A DNA stretch of 9,905 nucleotides, from NCBI GenBank assembly GCA_038323965.1, contig JBBQHM010000083.1, forward strand, positions 1 to 9,905, given 5' to 3'. Within the stretch, counting starts at the first letter, position 1. The number at the start of each line of letters is the position of its first letter. The notes beneath the pieces were generated by a model. That model did not search any database and was not told the DNA's origin. It saw only the letters and a program-made list of their open reading frames with translations. The stretch comes from JBBQHM01 sp038323965 (GTDB taxonomy: Bacteria > Verrucomicrobiota > Verrucomicrobiia > Chthoniobacterales > UBA10450). Position numbers and translations under genes: made by a program. Positions 1 through 6,499 of the stretch are shown in pieces.

Positions 1-1014
1 CTCGCTCTCTTTGTCCGCGACAGTCAGCACTCCGCGTCCGTGCGCGAGAATTCCAAGCAGTTTACTAGGGAAAAATGCGTTACCGGCGCCCGCCTGTTGC
101 GTAATGAAGCAAAGATCGCTGTCGACCAGCAGCGCGGAATAATCGCGCCCGGCCTGAAGCGGCGCCATCGTCACATTTGGCAGGTCTCGTCGCGCAATTT
201 CCGCGGCGAGCTTTTCGCGCTCAGCACCGTCGCCGCAGATAAGAATGCGAATTTTAGTGCCGGCCAGCAGCGCAGCGGTCTCGAGCAAAATATCGAGTCC
301 CTGTTTTACGCCGAGATTTCCCGCATAACTCGCGAGGAACTCATCGCTCGAAATTCCGTAGCGCACCCGGAATTCGCCACGCGCCGGCAGAGTTTCCGGA
401 TCGGGCAACGGTATGCTATTCGGAACGTAAAGTAATTTCTCTTCCGGCACGCCCTTGCGGCGGAAGACGTCAAGCATCCCGCGACTGATGCTCGAGACGC
501 GGATCGCTTTCCGGTATGCGAATGCTTCCAACGCGTAGAGCGCGCGCGTGAACCAGCCCTGACGCAACATGCCAAGACCGACAGCAGCATCCGGCTGCAG
601 ATCCTGCACGTGGAACACGAACGATCTGCACTCCAACACCGTGACGAACCACGCCGCCGCTCCGAGCAGCAACGGGGGCGAAATGACGACGTAGATATCA
701 GCTGCAGGAAGGGTCAGCGCCCGCAGAGTTGAAGTAAGAACGAACGTCCCTTCGTGCAGGATGCGGCGCCAGGCGTTGACGCGTTCCGGCACGTAGTGCC
801 AGCAGCGGCGAACTTTCACGCCGTTGACAATGTCTGTGCGATAGAAGTCGCCGCGATCTTCTTCCCGCTTCTTCCATGCCGGGTAATAGGCAAAGGTCGT
901 GAGCATTTCCACGTCGTCGCCGCGCCGCTGTAGGAATTCGCAAAGTGAAATGTTGTACGGCGAAATGCCGGTCAGCTCTGGCGCGTAATTGATTCCCCAG
1001 ACAACGATCCGCAT
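1..1014 (-). CDS. wcaI: WcaI-family glycosyltransferase (GT4), C-terminus off window
   Basis: One uninterrupted frame runs from an ATG at 1014 to the left edge (338 codons, no stop), so this is the N-terminal four-fifths of a protein usually of about 400-420 residues. It should be a cytoplasmic GT-B retaining glycosyltransferase that adds a sugar to a lipid-linked repeat unit. Visible landmarks are the opening strand MRIVVWGINYAPELTGISPY (1-20), FHVQDLQPD (133-141), NSIP (199-202), the nucleotide-domain strand YAGNLGVKQGLD (231-242), CGDG (260-263) and QQAGAGNAFFPSK (306-318). The QQAG-GN-FFPSK block and the QDLQPD block are what I know from WcaI proteins of colanic-acid-type clusters. The symbol is by family resemblance; the donor and acceptor cannot be read. 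It starts 6 nt after the GT2 stop with no clear Shine-Dalgarno, so translation is probably coupled. Last gene of the operon in this window. Confidence 0.88.
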   Translation of the reverse strand, partial: MRIVVWGINYAPELTGISPYNISLCEFLQRRGDDVEMLTTFAYYPAWKKREEDRGDFYRTDIVNGVKVRRCWHYVPERVNAWRRILHEGTFVLTSTLRALTLPAADIYVVISPPLLLGAAAWFVTVLECRSFVFHVQDLQPDAAVGLGMLRQGWFTRALYALEAFAYRKAIRVSSISRGMLDVFRRKGVPEEKLLYVPNSIPLPDPETLPARGEFRVRYGISSDEFLASYAGNLGVKQGLDILLETAALLAGTKIRILICGDGAEREKLAAEIARRDLPNVTMAPLQAGRDYSALLVDSDLCFITQQAGAGNAFFPSKLLGILAHGRGVLTVADKESE

Positions 1015-1020
1015 CGGGCT

Positions 1021-1869
1021 TTACGGCTGCGGCTTTTTCCGCAACTCAAACGTCTTCGCCACTGACAGGAACTCATAAATGCCGTGCAGCCGCGCGAAGT
1101 AATAGCCTTCTCGCCCATCGAGAAAACCCTTCTGCCATAGGTAGACGTAGAGGAAACGCAGCAGCGGACGGAACGGCATTCGATGAGAGAGGAGCTTTAG
1201 TTTCCGGCGGCGATCGACCGTGGCGCTTTTCAGCTTGCCAGAACTTGCCCCGAGATGTCGCTCGATGGCGACTCGCGCCTCCCAGTTCGAATAGCGATTA
1301 TGTTTTTCGACAAACACTTCCACGGTCGGAAACGCGTAGTGATCCATCTGGCAACGCAGGCGACCGGTAGGCCCGTTCACCACCACGTGTTCGTGAACTT
1401 CATTATCGCCGCTATTCGTTGCGGCATCCGTCAGTTTCTCATAACGCCCGGCAGCGTGCCGGAAAAGCCGCAGGTTCCAATTTGGATAATACGCATGACG
1501 AAGCCATCGCCCCATGAACATGAAGCGACGGTTGATCCAATAACCGGCGAGCGTCCCGGCGTTCGCGATGGCATCCTGAAATTCCAGCTCGGCCTCAGGC
1601 GGAAGTGTTTCGTCCGCATCGAGAATGAAAACCCACTCATGACGGAACGGCAGATGATCGAGCGCCCAATTTTTTTTCTTCGGCCAGGTCCCGCTGAAAT
1701 CAAATTGGACAACTCGCGCACCAAACTGTTGCGCGATCTCAGCGGACTGATCCGTGCTGTGTGAGTCCACCACGAAAATCTCGTCGGCCCAACGCACGCT
1801 GGCGAGACAACGCGCCAGATTCGCAGCTTCATTCTTGATCGGCACAAAGACCGAGACTGGCACGCTCAT
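1021..1869 (-). CDS. GT2 family glycosyltransferase, WaaE/KdtX-like
   Basis: A 282-residue inverting GT-A glycosyltransferase. The N-terminal Rossmann-like domain carries FVPIKNEAANL (8-18), the DSHSTD stretch (35-40), PKKKNWAL (63-70) and the metal-binding DADE (84-87, DxD type). Further on are PNWNLRLF (129-136), NEVHEH (156-161) and a basic C-terminal segment with GFLDGREGYYFA (248-259). This layout, especially KKKNWAL plus DADE plus the VHEH block, matches the subfamily containing the LPS inner-core beta-1,4-glucosyltransferase WaaE/KdtX, but many members act in other pathways, so glucose transfer is not proven. I chose ATG 1869 because it forms an ATGA overlap with the stop of the upstream acetyltransferase gene. 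An in-frame GTG at 1890 would add seven residues (289 aa). The basic tail and aromatic residues suggest peripheral membrane association, which is inference. Confidence 0.88.
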   Translation of the reverse strand: MSVPVSVFVPIKNEAANLARCLASVRWADEIFVVDSHSTDQSAEIAQQFGARVVQFDFSGTWPKKKNWALDHLPFRHEWVFILDADETLPPEAELEFQDAIANAGTLAGYWINRRFMFMGRWLRHAYYPNWNLRLFRHAAGRYEKLTDAATNSGDNEVHEHVVVNGPTGRLRCQMDHYAFPTVEVFVEKHNRYSNWEARVAIERHLGASSGKLKSATVDRRRKLKLLSHRMPFRPLLRFLYVYLWQKGFLDGREGYYFARLHGIYEFLSVAKTFELRKKPQP

Positions 1870-2420
1870 CGCGAGCGGATGACGCGACACGGATTACCCG
1901 CCGCCACCGAATCGGGCGGGACGTCGTGGGTCACGACGGAACAAGCGCCGACGACGCTACGAGCTCCGATCGTTACTCCTGGGAGAATGAAAACGCGTGC
2001 GCCGATGAAAGCATCTTCGCCAATCGTAATCTTGGCCGTGGTGAGCGGCATTTCTGTTTGCGCAAAATCATGACTGCCGGTGCTGAGATAAGCTTCCTGG
2101 GCAACAGTCGCGCGCGCGCCGATTTCGATTTCACCCAGCGTATAGGCATTCGCGCGGTCACCGAGACAGGCACGATCGCGCATGGTGAGATTTGCCGGAA
2201 TGGCGATGCGCGCACGTTGATGGACGAAAGGAGTGCCCTCGAGCTTTGCGCCAAATGTGCGCAGCCAAAAGAGGCGCCAGGGATTTAATGGCTTTGGCGT
2301 CCAGATACAGAAGACGATCCAGCAAAACTCCCAAAGCACGCGCAACGCCCGGTCCCCGCTGGACCAAGGCGACTCGAAAGCGGATCCCTGGGTTGGATTT
2401 ACGATTTGTTCGTTAGGCAT
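1866..2420 (-). CDS. WcaF-like left-handed beta-helix O-acetyltransferase
   Basis: A 184-residue acyltransferase of the hexapeptide-repeat (LbH) class, expected to move acetyl from acetyl-CoA to a sugar hydroxyl as a trimer. The N-terminal part (1-60) has the WcaF-style lead, with aromatic segment LWEFCWIVFCIW (29-40) and NPWRLFWLRTFGAK (46-59). The hexapeptide region runs from about 72 to 165, with STGSHD (113-118) holding the presumed catalytic His117, and IGEDAFIGARVFILPGVTIG (133-152) as regular coils. It ends in the usual AAGNPCRVI (173-181). Length matches WcaF/NodL/LacA-type enzymes. ATG 2420 overlaps the end of the upstream GT4 gene by 8 nt and has a GGTGATC ribosome-site match 4 nt upstream. 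Position between two glycosyltransferases points to decoration of the repeat unit. The exact acceptor sugar and acyl group are unknown. Confidence 0.88.
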   Translation of the reverse strand: MPNEQIVNPTQGSAFESPWSSGDRALRVLWEFCWIVFCIWTPKPLNPWRLFWLRTFGAKLEGTPFVHQRARIAIPANLTMRDRACLGDRANAYTLGEIEIGARATVAQEAYLSTGSHDFAQTEMPLTTAKITIGEDAFIGARVFILPGVTIGARSVVGACSVVTHDVPPDSVAAGNPCRVIRSR

Positions 2421-3534
2421 TGGCGATCACCGATACAAAATCCTTTAAAAAGCGATCCGCGATATTTGGCAGCGAATACTCGCCCGCCTTTCGTATGCCC
2501 GCCGCTGCGATTCTGGCAAGCAATGCTTCGTCATTGGAGATGTCCACGAGTAACGCGCCGAGGATTCCGACAGGATTACTGGCGCAATGGTTAAAGCGGA
2601 ACCCGCTCTCGCGATCTATTACGAAGTCATCAAAACAACGCAGCGCCGAGGTGACCGTGACGCACCCGGCCGACATGGCTTCAAGGACAGCCAGCCCAAA
2701 TGTTTCGCCGCGATCCGCCAGAGACGGATAGACAAAAATTCGCGCGCCCTGGTATTCGCGTTGCAACATTCGCTCGTCGTAAACCGGACCGCGAAAGGTG
2801 ACACGCGCTGCGACGGGATGCGCGATCGTTCGCAACGAATTGAGGTAATCGTTTCCGCCGCCGCCATGGCGGGCTTCAGCGGAACCCACGATGACCATTT
2901 TCCACGCGGAAAGTGCCTCAGTGTTCCGAGCGAAGGCTTCGACTAACAAGTGGACGCCTTTCTCGGGATGCACACGCCCTACGAAGAGCAGGATTCGTTC
3001 ACGCTGCGAGAAGTTTGAAGAGGGAGCTTCAACCTCGGGAGCGGAATAGGGAATGACTGAGATTCGGTCACGCAGTAACGGCGCTTCGTCGTTAATTGCC
3101 GCGGCCACAAAAGAAGACGGCGTCTGCAGTCGTGCCGCACGACTGTAAAACCGGATTTGCCCCTTCGGGAAACGGGCGACGTGGACATAGATCTTTCCAG
3201 CGCGCGCACGTCTGAGCAGCAGAGGCAGCCAGAACGTATTCGTGACCACGATGTCGGCGTCGGGCAACGCGCGAATCGCCCGGATAGTGTAGAGAAAATC
3301 CAGAAACTTCAGCGCGAAGATTCCGCGTGGAGCGTTGAATCCACGGACGCGCATGTGATGCACTCCCGCGATAGTCTCGCTCGGCGCCAGGCTCGGCACG
3401 GCGCGTGAGACATGCACCACCGTGTGGCCACGGCGCGCAAACTCAGCGCCGGCGTTGAACCAAAATTTTTCTACGGCTCCACCCATGAGCGGCGGGACGG
3501 GGAGGAATGCGCCAGTAACGATGTTGATGCGCAT
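2413..3534 (-). CDS. GT4 family glycosyltransferase
   Basis: A 373-residue GT-B glycosyltransferase, complete and of normal length. The N-terminal acceptor domain starts on a buried strand and a glycine loop, INIVTGAF (3-10) and GGAVEKFWF (18-26), followed by HVARFPKGQ (118-126) and IPYSAPEVE (161-169). The C-terminal donor domain opens with LFVGRVHPEKGVHLLVEAF (183-201), has VIVGSAE (214-220) and the EX7E-type motif GETFGLAVLEAMSAG (276-290; Glu277 and Glu285), which binds the nucleotide sugar in GT4 enzymes. Residues 310-373 form the usual C-terminal helices. A glycine-rich GGGGN turn (224-228) sits in the donor domain. The start ATG shares one base with the preceding stop (TGATG), so translation is probably reinitiated. 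Retaining chemistry is expected from the family; the sugar cannot be deduced. Confidence 0.9.
   Translation of the reverse strand: MRINIVTGAFLPVPPLMGGAVEKFWFNAGAEFARRGHTVVHVSRAVPSLAPSETIAGVHHMRVRGFNAPRGIFALKFLDFLYTIRAIRALPDADIVVTNTFWLPLLLRRARAGKIYVHVARFPKGQIRFYSRAARLQTPSSFVAAAINDEAPLLRDRISVIPYSAPEVEAPSSNFSQRERILLFVGRVHPEKGVHLLVEAFARNTEALSAWKMVIVGSAEARHGGGGNDYLNSLRTIAHPVAARVTFRGPVYDERMLQREYQGARIFVYPSLADRGETFGLAVLEAMSAGCVTVTSALRCFDDFVIDRESGFRFNHCASNPVGILGALLVDISNDEALLARIAAAGIRKAGEYSLPNIADRFLKDFVSVIANA
2425..2431 (-). promoter_or_regulatory. Probable ribosome binding site for the WcaF-like gene
   Basis: On the minus strand this reads GGTGATC, complementary to the 16S 3' end just downstream of the core GGAGG position, and it ends 4 nt before ATG 2420. 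It lies inside the final codons of the upstream GT4 gene, which fits coupled translation. Only a partial match, so moderate support. Confidence 0.35.
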
Positions 3535-4694
3535 CAGTGGGAGCGAGGCACGTAACGATCGAGCACAGCCAGCAGACTCTCGCTTGCGTTACGAATCTCG
3601 AAACGGGCGTCGAAGCAGCGACGGGCATGAACTCTCATCTCCGTTGCTTGAGCTGGGGGCAATTGAAACCACTTCGTGAGCAAACGCAGTGTGCCGGCGA
3701 CATCGTCCGAATCGGCGAAGCCGGCTTTGTCCTGCACGATCTCACGCCAGATATTGACCTTGTCGGAAACCAATACGGGAGTTCCGCATGCGAGCGATTC
3801 CGCGACGGCGATTCCGAAATTCTCCTGGTGCGAAGGAAGAACGAAAACATCGGCCGCGGCAAATGCGCCCCATTTCTCGTCGCCGCGCAGCATGCCGGTA
3901 AACGTCACCGCCGCCCCTCTCTCGCTGGCAAGCTGGCGCAACACTCCGGAATAAACCTCGTCCGAGGCGGGCCCGGCGATAACGAGATGTATGTCATCAT
4001 GATCCCGCGCGAACTGGGCAAAGGCCTCGATCAACAAATCGGCGCCTTTTTTCTCGTGCAGCCGGCTCAGGAAAAGGACGACGCGTTTCCCGCGCAGTTC
4101 CGGAAAACGATTCGTAAATTTTTCGCGCGCCGAATCTAAATCGCAAGCGGGAGAAGCAGTACCATAATTCACCACCACTCCATTGCAGCGATAGGGCGTG
4201 AACGATTTGTCAGCGAGAAGCTTTTCCTCCTCCGAAGTGAACAAAACTGCGGCGGCATCGCGCAACACGCGAAATTCACCCCAGCGCCAGTACAGATTTT
4301 TCTTTAGACGCTTGCGCGGATAAGTTCGATTGAACCAAGGATCGAGCATGCCGTGAGGAAACACGAAGTAGGGCGTCGCTTTTCCACGCAGTGCGCGCCA
4401 CACCCCAAAGCTGTTCCATTGCCAGATGCCGTGGACCACGACTGCGTCATAATCTGCCGAGGTCGTTTCAAGGAAACGCGTCAGTTTCGAAGTGTAGCCG
4501 TAGCTTCCGCGGCCCGGCCCGAGCGCGTGAATTTTAAAATCGTAAGCGCCCAGCCATGGTGCATCGGGAGGATCAAGGGTGACAATTTCGATCTTGTGCC
4601 CCAGCGATTCCAGCGATGCGGAAGATTGTCGGACGGACTCGATCGGACCGCCGACGGCCGGATTAAGCGAATGGATAGACCGCAATATCTTCAC
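3534..4694 (-). CDS. GT4 family glycosyltransferase, PHGMLDPW subfamily
   Basis: A 386-residue GT-B glycosyltransferase. The N-terminal domain begins ILRSIHSLNPAVGGP (3-17), with the GGP loop typical of this subgroup, then VHGIWQW (87-93) and the hallmark FPHGMLDPW (112-120). The donor domain carries FLSRLHEKKGADLLIEAF (208-225), VIAGP (238-242) and PSHQENFGIAVAESLACG (287-304; Glu291 and Glu299 as the EX7E pair), followed by NIWREI (314-319), also common in this subgroup. The start codon is GTG at 4694; the only ATG close by (4710) is out of frame. A weak CCAGG ribosome-site match lies 7 nt upstream. It follows the LbH acyltransferase gene after a 15-nt gap, the widest in the window, and overlaps the next gene by one base. 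Sugar specificity is not readable. Confidence 0.9.
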   Translation of the reverse strand: MKILRSIHSLNPAVGGPIESVRQSSASLESLGHKIEIVTLDPPDAPWLGAYDFKIHALGPGRGSYGYTSKLTRFLETTSADYDAVVVHGIWQWNSFGVWRALRGKATPYFVFPHGMLDPWFNRTYPRKRLKKNLYWRWGEFRVLRDAAAVLFTSEEEKLLADKSFTPYRCNGVVVNYGTASPACDLDSAREKFTNRFPELRGKRVVLFLSRLHEKKGADLLIEAFAQFARDHDDIHLVIAGPASDEVYSGVLRQLASERGAAVTFTGMLRGDEKWGAFAAADVFVLPSHQENFGIAVAESLACGTPVLVSDKVNIWREIVQDKAGFADSDDVAGTLRLLTKWFQLPPAQATEMRVHARRCFDARFEIRNASESLLAVLDRYVPRSH

Positions 4695-4701
4695 GGTGAT
4701 A

Positions 4702-4706
4702 CCTGG
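4702..4706 (-). promoter_or_regulatory. Weak ribosome binding site for the GTG-started GT4 gene
   Basis: Minus strand CCAGG, with AGG ending 7 nt before the GTG at 4694. It lies in the only gap of the operon longer than 6 nt. The match to GGAGG is short; it mainly helps accept GTG 4694 as the start. Confidence 0.3.
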
Positions 4707-4709
4707 GCA

Positions 4710-5378
4710 TTACCAAACGAAGCCTTCGGAGCGCTGGAAATACTCAAGTTCCGGCGACAACTCCTTGATCGGCTTGGCCGGCACGCCCGCGTAAAGCCGA
4801 AATGGCTCGCTCCAACTTTTATTCAGCAACGATTTCGCACCGAGGACCGAATGATGCGGCAGGGCGGAGCCACCGAGCAACACCGAGGCTGTCCCGACGA
4901 AGCAATATTCGCCAATTTCGATGGGAGCGCATGATTGTCGGCTGGCGGCCAGATCGATGCTGTGCGTTAAAATTTGTGAACGAAAACCACCGACGGTGGC
5001 GAAGGCGCCGATCCTGACTTGCGCGGTGCAGTCGATAAAATGCCGGCTGCTAATTCCGGCGTGACGCTCCACGATGAGTTCCGCCTTTCGCTCGGGCTGA
5101 TGACTGAAATGGCGACCACCTCCGAGCGGGAATCCGGTGATCCAGTTTAGTTGTCCGATGATTGCGTTCGCGCCGAGCTGCAAAAGATCAATGTCTTTGC
5201 ATACGGTCAGATTTCCGATTCGCGCGTTCTCTTCCATCACCAATCGTTTCGGAAAAACCCAGGCCAACCCGATTCGGCTGGTCGGATGGAGCACGTAACC
5301 AAATTGGCTCTCCAAAATTTGTCGTCTGATCGACCAGGGAAGTCCGATCGACAAAAGCATTAGCAATTTCTTCAGCAT
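4710..5378 (-). CDS. LbH acyltransferase (WcaF-like, divergent active-site region)
   Basis: A 222-residue hexapeptide-repeat protein, probably a trimeric acyltransferase acting on the nascent glycan in the cytoplasm. After a hydrophobic/basic lead (1-25) come irregular coils: TSRIGLAWVF (33-42), ARIGNLTV (52-59), then RHFIDCTAQVRIGAF (112-126), GFRSQILTHSIDL (131-143), IEIGEYCFVGTASVLLGG (153-170) and YAGVPAKPIK (196-205). THSID sits where canonical enzymes have SHD, so His139 is the likely base; this is inference. A non-hexapeptide insert (about 78-105, with GGGRHFSHQPERK) interrupts the helix. I chose ATG 5378 (MLKKLLML) because it overlaps the upstream stop as ATGCTGA; the frame stays open to an upstream ATG at 5471, but those 31 extra residues are unlike family N-termini and lie deep in the upstream gene. 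It could also use a non-acetyl acyl donor. Confidence 0.8.
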   Translation of the reverse strand: MLKKLLMLLSIGLPWSIRRQILESQFGYVLHPTSRIGLAWVFPKRLVMEENARIGNLTVCKDIDLLQLGANAIIGQLNWITGFPLGGGRHFSHQPERKAELIVERHAGISSRHFIDCTAQVRIGAFATVGGFRSQILTHSIDLAASRQSCAPIEIGEYCFVGTASVLLGGSALPHHSVLGAKSLLNKSWSEPFRLYAGVPAKPIKELSPELEYFQRSEGFVW

Positions 5379-6499
5379 GACGGAGCGAGCGATTGATAAA
5401 GCGCCCGGTATTTTGCAATCATTTCTGCTGACGAATACCGCTTCGAATTCTTCAAAGCACGCTCCGACCATCGTGCATGCTCGTCTGGATTTTTTAGTTT
5501 CAGCAAATCTGCGGCAAAACCTTCTTCATCCGCCGGCAGGCGAAGCAATGCACCCGATCCCGCCACCTGGCCCATGGGACCGGAAGAGCTGCACACCACC
5601 GGACAACCGCACGCCTGAGCTTCAATTATGGGCCAGCCAAATCCTTCAAATCGGGACGGGAAGAGAAGCGCGAAAGCCCCGTTATAGAGCGCCTCCAAAG
5701 TTTCGTCGTCCGCTTTTGGTATCTCGACGATGCGTTCTGTGATGCCTAATTCTCGCGCGAGGGCACGGAGCGATTCGTTTAATGCGTCGCCGACGAAAAT
5801 CATCTTCGCATCCAGTTCCACTGCGCATTTCGCGAAAATACGGAGCACACCTTCGCGATTTTTTCGGCGTAAATTTGATCCGACGTGGATGACATAGCGC
5901 CGTTGCGCATCCACTCCGTTTATGCGCGACAGCCGTTCGCCCATGATGGCGTCACTTAATTTTTGGTAGGGATAATTCAGTCCGACTTCGATGGTAGCGA
6001 TATCCGGAATTCCCTCCCGCACTTTTACGATGCGGCGCGCATCATCCGCGGTGGCGTCGGAAATGCAGCGAATTGCATGTGCGCGCTCGAGTCCGCTCAC
6101 GATCCAGCGCTGAAGCACTTTACCACTTCGTGACGCCGGGCAGTCGGTCGATTCTCCCAGCCCGCCACGCACGGCCAGTAGATCATGACAGGTCGCAACG
6201 ACAGGAAACCCTCGACATGCGCGAGAAAACATCGCGTTGGAATGATCGCAAATGTGCACGACGGCCGGTTTGCGGGCGAGCGCCCGCCACAAGCGCACGC
6301 GAAAAAGTATGAATTTATCGATGTAAGCGAGCCACTTCGCGATGGTCGATCCCAACGCGCCGATCGTTCCAAAAAAGGCGGGTGGCCGAATAAGCTCCAC
6401 CTCCTGTCCGATGTCGCGCAGGCCATTCAACATCATGGCGTTAAAACGCAACATGCTCTGCTGTTGGTCCGGCAAATAATTACCGATCAGCAGCACCAT
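5372..6499 (-). CDS. GT4 family glycosyltransferase
   Basis: A 375-residue GT-B glycosyltransferase. It starts on strand MVLLIGNYLPDQQQSMLRF (1-19); QQQSM replaces the usual glycine-rich loop. CHDLLAVRGGLGE (104-116) and CISDAT (145-150) mark the acceptor domain. The donor domain carries HVGSNLRRKNREGVLRIF (205-222), FVGDAL (235-240) and PSRFEGFGWPIIEAQACGCP (281-300; Glu285 and Glu293 as EX7E pair). The RRKN and RFEGFGWP motifs are those of mannosyl/rhamnosyl-type GT4 enzymes in O-antigen and EPS clusters, which hints at, but does not prove, such a donor. ATG 6499 gives a 20-nt overlap with the polymerase gene; nothing resembling a Shine-Dalgarno precedes it, so expression should depend on coupling. 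It is followed at once by the acyltransferase gene, overlapping by 7 nt. Confidence 0.9.
   Translation of the reverse strand: MVLLIGNYLPDQQQSMLRFNAMMLNGLRDIGQEVELIRPPAFFGTIGALGSTIAKWLAYIDKFILFRVRLWRALARKPAVVHICDHSNAMFSRACRGFPVVATCHDLLAVRGGLGESTDCPASRSGKVLQRWIVSGLERAHAIRCISDATADDARRIVKVREGIPDIATIEVGLNYPYQKLSDAIMGERLSRINGVDAQRRYVIHVGSNLRRKNREGVLRIFAKCAVELDAKMIFVGDALNESLRALARELGITERIVEIPKADDETLEALYNGAFALLFPSRFEGFGWPIIEAQACGCPVVCSSSGPMGQVAGSGALLRLPADEEGFAADLLKLKNPDEHARWSERALKNSKRYSSAEMIAKYRALYQSLAPSC

Noticed and set aside
1..1014. Possible broken or frameshifted gene at the left edge, because only short minus-strand frames begin and end inside it
   Set aside because: Reading back from ATG 1014 gives one uninterrupted 338-codon frame to the edge with WcaI motifs throughout; the short frames are shadows.
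1255..1764. 169-codon plus-strand open frame opposite the GT2 gene
   Set aside because: Antisense shadow; the minus strand encodes the conserved DADE, KKKNWAL and VHEH motifs here.
1870..1890. GTG at 1890 as start of the GT2 gene
   Set aside because: The ATG at 1869 gives an ATGA overlap with the upstream stop and a typical N-terminal strand; the seven extra residues add nothing recognisable. Not fully excluded.
2100..2130. Run of alternating CG (gcgcgcgcgc) as a possible repeat or regulatory element
   Set aside because: It is about 10 nt inside coding sequence of the WcaF-like gene and reflects local codon choice; no copies with a pattern were seen elsewhere.
3537..4139. 200-codon plus-strand open frame opposite the PHGMLDPW-type GT4 gene
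   Set aside because: It lies wholly antisense to a gene with clear GT4 motifs, and its translation shows no recognisable domain. GC-rich coding DNA often leaves such shadows.
4695..4709. Possible promoter or terminator in the widest intergenic gap
   Set aside because: Only 15 nt, with no hairpin or T-run; too short for either.
4353..4934. 193-codon plus-strand open frame across the 4695-4709 gap
   Set aside because: Antisense to the ends of two well-supported genes, composition rich in Arg with no family resemblance.
5379..5471. Upstream ATG at 5471 as start of the divergent acyltransferase
   Set aside because: It would put 31 extra residues deep inside the preceding GT4 gene; ATG 5378 at the stop codon gives a normal N-terminus.
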